DNA from: Hymenolepis diminuta
Lineage: Eukaryota; Platyhelminthes; Cestoda; Cyclophyllidea; Hymenolepididae
DNA: 64,000 nucleotides
NCBI GenBank assembly: GCA_900708905.1
Contig: CAADRB010000004.1
Location: 3,570,416 to 3,634,415, forward strand
Reading direction: 5' to 3'
Shown here: positions 13,336 through 25,700 of the stretch, in pieces
How positions within the stretch are numbered: the stretch's first letter is position 1
Layout: every line of letters begins with the position of its first letter
Notes under the pieces: model-generated
Databases searched by the model: none
What the model saw: the letters and a program-made list of their open reading frames with translations, nothing else
Told to the model about the DNA's origin: nothing
Program-made: the position numbers and the translations under genes

Positions 13336-13738
13336 CTACAGCAGAATACTCCCTAACATTTTCAACATTTTAACACGCCAATACGGAGGGAATAATAAAA
13401 TATCTGAATATATTTTCAGAAAGTCCAAAATATGTGGCAGTGAACTCTTCCTTTTGTGAGTACACTTCCAGTGATATTTAAAGCTCGTCACGCCAAGGAG
13501 GGATTTATTACGGTGAGGGCACCGACTGATCTGCACTTCCCCAAGTTGCAAAAAAAATTATTTTCATACCAATATATACTATCTGCCGGAGTTTAATTGA
13601 TCTTTTAATGTTCAATTAATACGTACCTCGTTTTAATGTCACGTTCACTTCCATATGGTCCATTTCATCATGAGGATTTTGCAGTGAAAAGTTTTTCCAC
13701 ATTCGTTGCACTTGAGAGGTGTCTGCTCTGGGACGATT
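13336..13738 (-). pseudogene. Degenerate C2H2 zinc-finger exons
   Basis: Two minus-strand blocks each resemble one C2H2 finger. The upstream block (13627-13738) is flanked by an acceptor-like AAAAAG and a GTACGT donor. It reads TPLKCNECGKTFHCKILMMK, where the CxxC and 12-residue spacing are correct. The histidine part is then displaced into another frame, where HMEVNVTLKR follows. The downstream block reads CPHRNKSLLGVTSFKYHWKCTH. This is C-x2-[R for C]-x12-H-x4-H, so the second zinc cysteine is an arginine. An acceptor before the second block gives a phase matching the first block's donor. The simplest reading is a zinc-finger gene that has lost function. An alternative is a divergent gene in which the first block uses the other open frame (RADTSQVQRMWKNFSLQNPH). 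Confidence 0.45.
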
Positions 13739-15830
13739 CTTTTTGCAAATATTCATGTCATGTAATATTTGTTAAAGTGTAAGTAAATAATCACATAAAA
13801 CCCCCATGCTACATGTCTGGCAGACGAATCATAATATCCAAAAATTCGGTTTTATACGTCCTAATTTTATCCCCATTCGCACTAGTGAATCATATTAGCT
13901 GACATATTTATTGCATATATTACTTGACGGGAGAAGAAAGGTAAATTTGGGATTTCAGTCTTGAAACCAACATTTCTGCATAGCTCCAGTTGCGGTAAGG
14001 GCCACTTTATCCTTAAGCGCTGTATTCATTGGAATATCTGAGAGGGTTTGATCGAAGCCCAGTGGTTAAAAATTATATTAGATGCCGCCTTTCACTTACA
14101 TATTCTTTATCTAGCAGAAGAGGGCGTGCACCCGAATAGGCTTAGTTTAAAAACGATTTTAAAAGTTTGAAATTATTTATAGAGATTCAATCTGACTTTT
14201 TGAAACTTCAGAAATAATATCTGCTCTACCACAATATTTATTTACTATTGATAGGCAGTTAGTAAGATGTTAAATTATGTTTTATAGCCCAACCCGAGAA
14301 GTCTAAAATATGTGTTGTACTGGCTATTAACGTGAGATCAGTAAGTAGGGTGACGAAATATTCAATTACTATGCTTCAAGTCCGTTACAGGTTCATTAAT
14401 TTCCGCTTTGAAACCTCTTCTAGAACTTCAGCTAAATGCATATTAGGCAGTTGTTTAAAATTGCCATTCGAGCCGATTCGAAATATGAAATCCACATATT
14501 ACTAAGATTTTGTATTTATTATAAAAATAATATTTATAAGTACTTTAATGCATCATTTTAAATACTCTAACAAGACCTTCCAGAGACCCTTCGGAAGGAA
14601 GCCTTTGAAGTACTTAAGCATGTTTTCCAGTCTGATAAGAGTAATTAAAATATGGAAATCTCAAAAATCATAGATCAACCTGCGCTCCATGTTACCTGTA
14701 AGCCTACTTTAAGAGTCTGACCAAGTTATGCTAGGAAACTCCCCTAAGAAAATAAATGATTTTCTCAAAGGCTGAGAGTGTACAACAAAATTTTCAGAAA
14801 AGGTTAAGAGTTACACCATTGTCGGTCAGTACTGAACGAGCGGAAATCGAGTTGTGGTGAAAATGCCCAACAGAAGTACAGTAAGGGATTAGCAGGTTTC
14901 GCGGCTTTGTTCGCTGATGCAAACCGATAAAAATTCACCAACCGAGGTACGAGTGTGTGCGCACCTCTATAAATGAAGGAAAGATCTGAGCTTCCTGTTT
15001 CAAATACTTCATTCCTCTCATCGTTGCATTGATGCTCTTTCTCTGAAATAGATTGATTAACCTTCACTGCCTCTACTTCTACTACAAAATTTTATTGCAC
15101 CACATCGCAGCACTCAGAGCTTCTATGCGCAAAAGCCCTAATGCATCATCATTTGCAATACTGAGTTGCCTTTAATTTAATCCTAATCCTCTCACAACTT
15201 CTTTTTATGGATGACCATACAAAACGTACTTCTCTGCAAGAGACAAGTAGGAGGTCGTATTATGCATTTAATGGTTTGAGTGAAATCGCTACTTACAATA
15301 TGACGATATTTATGAGCACTTCGTTCCGATGGTTAATTTAATTTCTCAAAAACGTATGCTAGTGTGTCATTTTTATTTCTTTTTTAATAGAAACATTATC
15401 AGCAATTACCTCGGAATAGTCGCACAAATTTTTGAAAATAAGGTAGTCGCTATGATGTCATTTTTACCGTTAAGCCGATCACACAAACCAAATAGACGGT
15501 GACCCCTCCAATCGCCAGACCCCGCCTCCCCTCTCACCGTGTACACTTTACTCTATCCATTATACTGGGCTGACGTCAATCTTAGTCCTTTCTAGTACTC
15601 TCAAGTAAATAAACCCCGGTCAATAGACCCTTTCTCGTACCCCTCAATTGTTTCGATAGCTGTTTAGTTTTCAATATAATCCAGCGAATTAATTGAGAGC
15701 CTCTTTCTGCATTTGATCTGAGACCCTCAATGCGGCACTTCCACAATCACTAAAACACGACCGGCACGGAATCATACTAAACAATATCAGAAATGTGCCA
15801 TATGTAAATCAAAATAATGATTCTTACCTT
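13739..15830. other. Intergenic, nothing recognised
   Basis: AT-rich sequence without a recognisable exon, RNA gene or tandem repeat. Further C2H2 fingers were looked for here on the minus strand and not seen. An 87-codon minus-strand frame at 14804-15067 shows no family motif. Confidence 0.4.
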
Positions 15831-16135
15831 AAAGGATGATTCTATGCATTTTCTAAAATTACTCTTTATTCGCCCCTATGACGCAAAACCCCCACGTCAT
15901 GTCCAAACGCATTTATCGATTCCCCCTCTCTATAACTGTCCCGTTCCATTAAAAGTACACCTGCACTCTTGCCGTCACGACCGTCCTTGCTCAATCGACT
16001 CATAATTCTTCTTCGTATTTCCACCCATGATACGCAAGGCCGTCATTTACCGGCTCCTACGCTACCCTCCGTTCTCTTCTCTCCCTCACCTCTTACTCGA
16101 ATTCCCTCCGTGGCTTATACAATACGCGTTGAACC
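15831..16135 (+). repeat. Dispersed repeat R1, copy 1
   Basis: A CT-rich block of about 305 bp shares long similarity with the reverse complement of 52748-53067. Shared anchors include AAACGCATTTATCGATTCCC, CTATGACGCAAAA and ACTCTTTATTCGC, and both copies end in a (T)CAATAC...TTGAACC-like motif. Copy 2 carries about 50 bp of extra sequence after the ACTCTTTATTCGC anchor. Overlapping open frames here (15817-16292) are explained by stop-poor CT-rich repeat sequence rather than by a gene. The transposon class is not identified; no open reading frame or terminal inverted repeat is apparent. Confidence 0.75.
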
Positions 16136-16916
16136 ACGCGACTCCCCATGTTCTACTTTCAGGAACCATTATTTGCTATTGCTAGCCCCAGCCGTTAGTC
16201 GTCACTCCAACGTCAACAAACTCAAAAATGGGTCAACGCGACTCCTGAACACGAATTCATTCAATTGTGCTCGTGCATGCATACAAAGTTGAGATAAAGT
16301 TTGTTCGAAATTGGACATTGATTTCAACGTTTAGTAAGGAGGATAAGTAAGTCCTCTACTTAACTAAATATAAAGCATTTTTCATAGTTTTTAGTGTCCT
16401 TCAAAGGTTAGAATCGCCACAAGTACAGTGATGACATTCGGGCCTATGTAACCAACACTTTCGTTCATTTTATTTCACTAAAATCTGTTTTAAATTGCAA
16501 AAGAATAATTAACATTACGAAGTTCTTTATGGACTCTTCCTTTTCTTTACCATATATGAAGAATGACAAATTTCAGATCAACCGAGCATCATCAAACTAA
16601 TATTCGAATTTAATAATTCATAACTACATTACAAAATCTGACCACGTGATTTAACCATGACTAAATCACATAACTAATACCTCGGGAAAGATCGCTAGTC
16701 TTCAAGTACACGAATTCAACTCCCATCGACGTACACTGCCCAAATAGTGCTCGAATAAGAGTAAGCATCAACCTGTATTTTATGCCTCCGAAATCTAAAT
16801 GAGATAAGAAAACAAGCATAAAGCACGATGGATTCTCAAGAACTCGAAAAGATACAAACCACAAGATCTGGGAAAAAATTATGACACCACACACAATCTC
16901 GCTTTTCCTATTTGGC
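16136..16916. other. 3' flank of LRRC47
   Basis: This stretch lies downstream of the LRRC47 stop (16917-16919). On the minus strand an AATAAA lies at 16469-16474 and an ATTAAA at 16609-16614; either could be the polyadenylation signal. No other gene is visible. The 136-codon minus-strand frame that enters here from the last LRRC47 exon is an alternative-frame shadow. Confidence 0.4.
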
Positions 16917-19690
16917 CTAAATATTAAGGAAATTAGGATCCTTAATATCCACCTCAAGGGGGAACTTTGCAAGCCGATCTCCTGTCTCTCCATTGACAAC
17001 CGCGAGTGGGGTGATTGTGACTGACTTCTCTTCTTCACTCGCTGGAACAGCATTCTGAACCAGCCATTCAATCAGCTTACGTATTATAATCTTGCAAATC
17101 ATTTCATTTACCCCGGCAACTTCAATCAATATTTCAGTTGTTTCTTTCGTCAGCTAAAAAGAAAATTCTGTTAATTATGGAGAAAAGGAGAAATTCATTG
17201 CGCAGGAAAGTTGCACATACACGAGTCTTGTCGCATCCAGTGATGGGATGAAGAGAGATGGTGTTGCCAGATGAATCAGTCGTAGCAGGAAGTGGCGCAA
17301 TTTCAGCTCCCTTGCTGGAACTTATTGGATCCTGACGAGGACCAAGGAGGGGTGAAATAAGCACCAGATACTGCGACAATCCACTGTAGTTGTTCAGCTT
17401 GCGTTGTTTCCTCTCCAGCTCGGCACGAATTTGTAGATGGGCTAATAGCTGACGTCCAGTGCAAAACCGCTTATGATGAAGAGGACATAACTATCAAAAA
17501 TAAAAAGTTACCGGCATTACTAATCGTTCAGTAATACGTAAAGGTCATTATACTAGGCACATTTAGAACCGTAACCCACATTAATGACGCTTTGACATAA
17601 CGGAAATTATGACGCCGTGAGAACCCAAGCCATAATGTGCGTAAAAGCTTACTCAGACGTATTCCGTGGTCAATCCGAAATCGGGTTTCAAGTAACGTGT
17701 GGCCTTGTGTAGCTATGCAAAATTTAACAAGTTATCGGAGAATGAAATTAAGTGTCAGTAAAAACTAGGGCACCATAAAGTCTAATCCCGCCACAACCTT
17801 GTCTTTTTCATGTATAACTGGTTTATGAAATTTGTTTTTATGGAAATGCGTAAACCTAACCGTTTGCGAAATAACTAACATCAACAGTCATTTCACAGTT
17901 GTGGAACCTCAGACGACGGAAATCATTATAGGTGTTTGCCTTTCACCAATAAATACACATCTCACGTCAGATTTTCATTTCTGATAAAAGGACCTTAGAC
18001 TAGGGCAAAGTTTGATCCACGTCTGGTTGTAATCGAAAATCGGGGCCCAAGTGCCAGAATTTAAAAGTATAGTAAAATATAAAAAACTAAAGATGCAAAA
18101 TTTCCTTCGCCTTAAAACTCTCGAGAGTAAGAATATGAACTTATAAGTCATCATACATAGCAAAAAGATGAGAGAAATTCTGACGAGTATAAATTTCAGT
18201 TTACGTGAGCTCAACTCAAGTATACGAAATCAACAAATATCACTCGGCAGTAGTGGAAAACGTTTGGTAACAACTATCCTCTAAGTAGTACTAATTAAAT
18301 CTAACTTGTGACATCTATCTCAATATGATTTCCTTTAATTATGATCATCAGTAAGTTTTATAATAGGACCCTTGTAATTGGACCAAAAATAACCGCAAAG
18401 GTTAGGAAGAGAAAACGTCATATATACCTCGTGCTTACATCTAAACAAATAAATTATACCCTTGATATATGAATAAAATACAATAAATTAACTTTAAGAA
18501 CGATGATGCACTTACATTGATTTCATCAATGTGTTGAAGAGAGAATTGCAAGGGCAGACTGACAGACTCAAAATTGTGGGTGGAAATGGTAGCCAACTTT
18601 CGATTATCACCCAACTCACCATGCAGCTTTGTTTGAAACTTAGTAAATGCATGAATAAGACCTTCACCTTTTAAGGAGATACCAGAGATAACACAGCTAA
18701 AGATATAAGGTCTAAGACCTTTCTTAACTTCCTCTGGTCTGAGTACATCAATTCTAAAATTAGAATCATCGGCTTCGATCTTCGACAAGATTTCAACATT
18801 TTTAACAGGCGGTGGATTTGGAGCCATGTGTTTGCTGCTCTGAGTAATGGCATTATCAGCTAAGGTTTTCGGTAACTTCTTCTGTCCTTTGGATGCTTTT
18901 ACCAAGTAATTCATGAGAGCACTCCCAGCATCATCCCTATCAGAGGCAGCAAGCTTCTTCAAACGAGGATCTCTTAGAGGATTTTCCCTTAGCCGAAGAT
19001 CCCTAAGCTTCTTGCATTCTGTCAAGCCTGGAGGAACTTCCTTAAGTTGGTTGCCATTGAGATAAAAATGTTGAATATTTGAGAGATTGGACCAAGGTAT
19101 CTCGTTAGAAAGTTCTTTAATATTATTCCCTGAAACATCAACTGACTTAAGCTTTGTACAACAGGTTAAATTATCAGGTAGGCTCAGTAATTTATTGTTC
19201 GAGACCGAAAAAATGTGCAACTCTATAAGACCTTTGAGAGAAGGCAGTTCGGACAGTTCGTTGGAGTCCAGTATAAGAGTCTCAAGGAGAAAGAGATCAT
19301 CAAATATCTTGGAAGGTAGACTCGAAATTGAATTGAACGAAAGATTCAAAAATTTAAGGTTTTTGAGCTGTCCAAGAGCTAATGGAACAACAAGGATTCC
19401 GTCGTGCTGAAGGGAAAGTTTAGTGAGATCAGCCAAGTTAATCAGGTCGTCGGCGATTTCATGTAATGGGCATTTAGAAATATCCAGAAAATTGAGCTGT
19501 GTCAAACTATAAACTGAAGGGTCAAAATCCTCATGATTTGAAACAACTAGTTCTCTACGATTTTCTCGACGAGCTGTAGCGACCTCCGGCCACTAAAAAA
19601 AATCAAAAATTAAAAAAGGATCTTGAAAATATTACCTAACAAGGGCAAATAGGGACTTACTTCTGTATTTACAATCGCAAGTGGAGTCAT
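16917..19690 (-). CDS. LRRC47: LRRC47 homologue (LRR plus B3/B4 domain protein), complete
   Basis: Four exons, all in phase 0: 19661-19690, 18516-19592, 17221-17490 and 16917-17153. Introns are 68, 1025 and 67 nt, and the protein is 537 residues (human 583). It starts MTPLAIVNTEWPEVATARRE, resembling the human SWPELELAERERRREL start. Residues of about 40-215 hold leucine-rich repeats, for example LKNLKFLNLSFNSISSLP and LKSVDVSGNNIKEL. After a Lys/Pro-rich linker comes a module related to the B3/B4 domain of phenylalanyl-tRNA synthetase beta. It has RPEEVKKGLRPYIFSCVISG, TKLHGELGDNRKLATISTH, the YSGLSQYL segment and NTISLHPITGCDKTR. The last matches human DVISFPPITNSEKTKV. The C terminus after PLEVDIKDPNFLNI ends at TAG. 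LRRC47 has no established enzymatic activity; the B3/B4 part suggests a link to tRNA or translation. It is divergently arranged with the NDRG gene. Confidence 0.93.
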
Positions 19691-20544
19691 TATATACAAA
19701 ACTAGGTGGTTTCAATGAGGCAGGGGATGGAAGTTGTTTTGAGTTTGAAAGTTGACCTTCATGTCGATAACCTTCAATTTTAATTTAGATTAAAAAGAAA
19801 TAAATTGAAAAGCCACAAAGTGTATTATGCAAATGCATATAATGCTCTTGAAATTCTTCACTGTGTAATATTATTGCTTTATAAAAGCTCCATTTTATTA
19901 AACAGAATAGAACAATTTTTTTGAAGTACAAAAGATTACAGCAACAGCTGTTCAATAATCAAATCATTGATCTTGTTAGTTAAAACCGTATACCAAAACC
20001 TTAACTTACTGTGTATCACAGAATTACCAAATGTGCATATTTTTGGCCTAATCATGAAATTTCAAATCTGATTAATGGACAGTTTAAGTCTAATGTCTGC
20101 ACGATACAATTAACAGACACATATAATACAGAACATTAATCCTCTCTTATCGTGGGCAAAACTATATATATATGATTCGGGAAAGGAAAATTAAAACATC
20201 TTCCACAGCAAAATGAAGATATCTTTGCATGGGGAATGACCATAAAGAGGCTGTATTGCAGGCCATTAATGGTGAGTATTTGTCAAAATCACATCGAAGT
20301 TGAAAACCCAAGTATAACAACCTGCACTTTGAATTGTTATTCATCATATTTGTGATGATCTCTCAAATTCATAAATATACTATCCATTCGATTTTGACCA
20401 CCACATCTTAAAGTGTATTCAAGAGCTTGCTCCACATATCCCAAATCCAATCAAAATGTTTTTATGGGATAAATGATATAATTGCGAAAAAAACTCCCAG
20501 AAAAAATTTCCCACTATTCATAAAGGCATTCGACCTTTAGGTTT

Positions 20545-20830
20545 ATGTGTGCAGATGTCTATCAACACCTGGCGATTAGAAATGATTGAGTAACAATAAG
20601 ATCTCCACTACAGTGTCCACGTGCAATCCAGCTTTGTGTTTGCATGTTTCCATACATATACCTAAACAGATGTCGATCATCACTTCAAGACACCGACGGT
20701 GAGACATGACTGATATCTAACTAAGAAATATTTTGTATATAAACCTAATTTACTTATTAATAAATTAGAGTTACTTGTTTGTCACCTCCAAACCGATGTG
20801 GCGACATGAGTGGCTTGACGTATTTTATCT
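20545..20830 (+). repeat. Dispersed repeat R2, copy A
   Basis: This segment matches the reverse complement of 34139-34405 over about 280 bp. Shared blocks include GCAGATGTCTATCA, ATACCTAAAC, GAGACATGACTGA, AAGAAATATTTT and TATATAAACCTAATTTACTT. There are scattered substitutions and small indels, suggesting old copies. No coding capacity is visible. It lies in the LRRC47/NDRG intergenic region. Confidence 0.75.
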
Positions 20831-21080
20831 GTTCTATCGATGTGGCCTCGGTAGACATGACGTTATTACATACGTACATCTGGGTTTATTGTCAATCAAC
20901 ACAAATGTGATAATCCCTAAGCCATCTCAAATATATAATTGGTAGTTTAATTATGATAATATTTCTGTTCGAGATAGAAAGCAAATATTTATATTCTTAA
21001 ATAGCAAATATGAGCGTCTGCACGCGTGATAAAAAATAACTGTGATAAATGGATAAGCACATAGTGTGTATATCCATATG

Positions 21081-21160
21081 ATATGTATATATGAATGTAT
21101 ATACATATATATATATACATTCATATACGTATATTCGCATATATATATATATATATATAG
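21081..21160. repeat. AT microsatellite with imperfect hairpin
   Basis: The segment is built of TA/CATA units. The arms GTATATATGAATGTATAT (from 21085) and ATATACATTCATATAC (21113-21128) pair around an AT-rich loop with a small bulge. A pure AT run follows at 21139-21159. Such cruciform-prone AT repeats are common in AT-rich genomes. Confidence 0.8.
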
Positions 21161-21589
21161 TAAAAATGAATAAAGCTTGGAATGAAGGAAACCCGATAAT
21201 GACTGACATAAATTAATACAGTCACTTTAAGATCTGAATTACTTGCAAACACAGTTAAACTCCTTTCTTTAAAACCCTATTATTATTTGCTTTTTAATTT
21301 TTCACCATGAGATTTTTATTCCATGCTAATACATGGTAATTTTAAGCAAATTCTCATCGATTTTCGTTCTTTCCCATCAATTTTAGGCTTGTCATTTGGG
21401 GTACGGGGATCTGTATTACGTGGAAAACCAAAACATACAAATATAGTGCATATTCGGAGGTATTCAGAGATTATCTTAGATATACTGGGAGTAGCAACCT
21501 GAGCCACCACCTAACAACAACAATCAAAAGTTTCAAAAGTTGAACAGAACAGTTGAGCATACCAAGATTTTATTGGACAATCAACAATG

Positions 21590-21770
21590 AAGATTCAATA
21601 GAGTAAGATAGAGTGTGATGGTAGAGAGAGAGAAGAAGCGTAGGAGCCAGTAACCGTTTTAGCGATTGTTTGTATATAAGGGGTTTTTATAGTTTCAGGA
21701 AAAAAAAGAGCAGAAGTTGGGCAAATAAATGGAAGTGTTTTCGGACATAGCTGTAGAGTATTGAGGTCAC
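21590..21770 (-). repeat. Dispersed repeat R1, partial copy 4
   Basis: On the minus strand this reads GTTACTGGCTCCTACGC followed by a CT-rich tract, matching TTTACCGGCTCCTACGC and its CT-rich continuation in R1 copy 1. Further upstream on that strand AAAACACTTCCATTTATTTG resembles AAAATACTTCCGTTTTCAT in copy 2. It is more degraded than the other copies. Confidence 0.4.
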
Positions 21771-22709
21771 AGTGGGGTTAAGCAACGATCAATCGAGGTT
21801 ATTAGCATATCCCGCTAAGTAAAATAAACAACTTGTGGACGTGGTATAGTTCCATACGGGATTCATTCTTCAGAAAAATAAATTATTTAGCAAATAAGAT
21901 CATTTCAAGTATTCATAAATATAAAACTATTGAAGTTTTAAGAGCACGTGGTGTATTTTGGTAATTTCAAAATATTTCTGAATCAAGGATATGATCACAA
22001 TTCCTTAACACCAAACTACGTATTTACTTAAAAAGCTCAATAAATTAATTTTCTGATTAACTTTTCAAAAATTTGTGTTTCCAGGTTCCGAGTTGATTTT
22101 TAGATGGCTTAGTGATATCCAGAACGGTTATTAATCAATAATATCCTTCCACCCAACACACGTTGACCCCTCTATCAAGACTCTGCCGAAGATTCTAGTG
22201 ATTGTTAGACAATAATTTTCATCGGTTTCGACTCCTTAGTGGACATATCTCTCGTCTTCTAAGTATCGGGACTGTCTGCCAACCCTATTTACATTAATCC
22301 AAGTGTAATTTTTATCCTGGCCTACGTTTCTAACATGAATACACATGGTTCTCTATCCATTACCTACTGCTGGCCAACTTCTATCGTTAGTTTCTTTAAC
22401 CAGCTTTTCTCCATCAGCAGCTCCTTTTAATTACTACTCTATTGCACTCTCTCTCTATCCCTCTTAGAAGAGCCTAAAACGTTTTCATTAATGAATCCTC
22501 TCTCTGAGTTTGTAAATAGATAATACTAGGTTATTCTGTATATGTAAGTATATTAATTAATGTTAATTACTAAATTATGTCATCTATCATAGTAAATATC
22601 CATTTTTCAGACCCATTTGTTAACATAATTTGTTTAAACGGACCAGTTACGTTAATTTTTAAGGTTGCCATATATTTAAGTCTCTTGACATTTTATGTTT
22701 TTCGACAAG

Positions 22710-25700
22710 ATGGCTGCCCTGGGAATGGCATCAGAACAAGTAGAATTTATGTTTAATTATATTTTTTCTTAGCACCATGAATTGGACCTGCCGATTGGAA
22801 AAGTAAATGTTTACGTGCAGGTAAGATGAAAGTTTTAAAACTCCATTTTCTATAAATGTTAATGCTTCATTGTTTTTATATTAAATATGTTTTGCATAAG
22901 TCAATTTGACTAATATATTGTATTAATTACTGAATTTTATCAATTCTTTATAAGGGAAATCTTGCCTCTCGAAATGTTGTTTTTCTCACTGTTCACGACC
23001 TCGGCTGCAATCGTGAGTTCTTCATTAAATTAAGTGATAATTTTTGTTAAATTTACATATTCGTTCCGTTATTACGAACTGGGCATATCTTGACAGATAG
23101 AATGGTCATTGTTATCGCTTCTGCTTGTTTATGCAAACTTATTCAGATTTATTCTGTAAGAACATTTGAAGGTTTCTGTTATTTTTCTGTCACTTGCTTA
23201 AAACCGCAATTTATTAATAACTGTATAAATGATCTTATTTTGGGCGTTTTTTAACTGAATCGAAGATGCGTTACTGATGAATATTCTTTTTTCGAATATT
23301 TATGAGAACACAAATTTATTTGACATATATTCGCACATAATTAGTTTGCCTTGCAAACATCTCTGGATCTTAAGTTATGTAGCACTAGGCAGATGCATTG
23401 AAATGCGTTAAATCTAATAACTGGTGCAGCTACTATCATAATTTTCAAAATACAGAATTACCAACTAAGTTCCTTAAATACTATCCTAGACTTCTTTTTA
23501 ATTTTGTTCTTTTTCGTATTCGTTCAATCGTTTTTTTGAATCGGATAATATGTTTTTCTATCGTCTTCTTTTTAATCTTCATTTATTTTAATCTTTCCCT
23601 TCTTTTTGATGAATAAACACAAATTATTGAATATAATTTTACATCATCTCTTGATTTTGACTCCTTGATCTAAAATAGTTGATCCGTTTCCTTTTAATCA
23701 GTTGTCTATTAAAGTTCATTCTCATACTGTGTCTACAGATGTCAACTCTAAATCATTTTATGTTTGTTTACATTTTGTGAAATGAGTTCGACCGATCCAG
23801 AATTTTTCTTTAATTTTTAAAAGGAAAAATGCATAAATTAATTTAAGTAAAATACGATTTTTTAAATCAATCTTCCTTTTTTAAAACGACCGTTTATAAT
23901 GATGGACAGTCAGTTTCCGCCTATTTTGTTATTCTTTTAGTTGTGTTTTAAATTAACCTGGAAATTCACCCTGATTATCCCTATTTATTTAGACAATCGT
24001 AATTAAAACGCTTTTACTAATTGATTTCTTCCTGCCAATGAAAAATCCTTACCCCGGGCCTAACATTTTTTGCAATGTATACTAGTCCCTCATTATTGAA
24101 GGAATAATTCAAGTCGCTTGTATGCAACATTTGAGAGTTGTCTAAAGTGTTCCGCTAATTTATCGATTGCAGGCAATTATGGAACACTTTATACCCGGTC
24201 GTTTGTTGCTCGCAACTGTTGTTGAGTCTTGGGATCCTTCAATGCAGATGGCTTTTGAGGTCTTTTCTCAATATCTAATTCTCACAGTTATATTTTGAAT
24301 TTTTCCTAGTAAAAATATGCAGTATTGTCTCAGAATACATATCGGTTTACTTTGAAACCTACTGAACCGATTTAGTAAAATCGTGTCAGTGTAAACAAGA
24401 CTCCAAAATGTTGGTTGTTTTAACTTTTTATAAGTTTGGGCAGGATAAGCTTACTTTGAAGTAGAGAAATCAGCTTATCGGTTAGTGGGAGCCGATGAGG
24501 TAATGATAATAGAAAAAGATCTTATCGAAGACTGTTGAATTAATCATAAATTTGACCCCACTGATAGTGCGACCTAGGTATATCATCAGCCGGTATTTTG
24601 GCGCATGAGCTACTTTAAATTGCACGATTTTATCTCACATCATAGACTACTGACTGCCTTTTCATTTCGTCTGACTTTATTTCAAATAAGAAAAAGGGAA
24701 CTAGACTTAAGGAATAGGGATTTCTCAATCATTTTAAATTCATTGGTTCTATTTTTCCCCGAAGTTGGTCTATTTTAATGTTTTTATACGCAATAGGATT
24801 TGGACAGAAGGAGTCGTAAAATCTTGTGGAATTATAAAGCGATTTGGAAATGAATTAAGTCTTAAAAATCATAATAATTAAATGATTTTTGGGAACATAT
24901 TCAAACATATGAGAGCAATTTTTCGTATTTCAAATTATTTATAGGCATCTGCCTATAAACTGTTAGGCTCCATTATAGAATCCACAATCTTGCTTTATGG
25001 TTCCTGAAGGCCTTTAGTCGATTTCAGCATGATTCATCGTCATCTTTGCACTTGAACAACTGTTCTCTAGACTCCTTATTGTGCTAATAAATTGAATATT
25101 TAGGCGCTTAGAGATCTTCATACGAAGTTGTTATTCAATCACTGCGATAATTTCTGAATTGCAGGGATTAATTTCTTCACGTTGGCTGGGAAAGACTCAA
25201 AGCATAATTTGTTGAAGCAGTTAATTATATATCAATGCTTGATATGTGTGCTTTATAGTTTTGAATTTGGAAAATATAAGGAATTGTACAAAGAGCAGTA
25301 TTGAAAAATGCTTTTCCTTCTAAAATTCTTAGAAATTGGTGCACTACCTACAAATTAGGAACTAACCATTTTAACCAGTAGTCATAAATTTTAGCTCTTG
25401 GCGAAGTTTGGTGGGTTATTTAAGCGAATTTTTATTGAAATAGCACCAACCGTTCCCTTGCGTTGACTTCGAACCACATCTTCTAAATTACTTTTAGACT
25501 TGCAATTTTCAAATCTGCTTTTTAACTTAATAGCATCTCTTATCTCTCTCCTTTCTGCCACTCATCCTATTAGGTGCTTCGTTCCCTCCAACAAAATACA
25601 TTCAATGACGTATTTCCTCTCTTTCCCATCTTGTGTTCCAGTAAAGACAGCAGAAAGATAACATTACCGAGATTCCTCTTTTCTACACTAGCAGCCGCAT

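Larger units (their letters stand above)
19691..22709. promoter_or_regulatory. Divergent intergenic region between LRRC47 and NDRG
   Basis: About 3 kb separate the two start codons, which point away from each other, so both 5' UTRs and promoters are inferred to lie here. No TATA box or CpG-rich island is evident that would fix a start site. The region contains one copy of repeat R2 (20545-20830), an AT microsatellite with a hairpin (21081-21160) and a partial R1 copy (21590-21770). Whether either mRNA is trans-spliced cannot be judged from DNA alone. Confidence 0.4.

Noticed and set aside
15817..16292. Two overlapping plus-strand open frames
   Set aside because: They fall in repeat R1 copy 1, whose CT-rich sequence is poor in stop codons; the other copies do not keep the frame.
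16661..17071. 136-codon minus-strand frame
   Set aside because: It overlaps the last LRRC47 exon in another frame; the LRRC47 frame has homology and correct splice sites.
19087..19410. 107-codon plus-strand frame
   Set aside because: Antisense shadow of the leucine-rich repeat exon of LRRC47.
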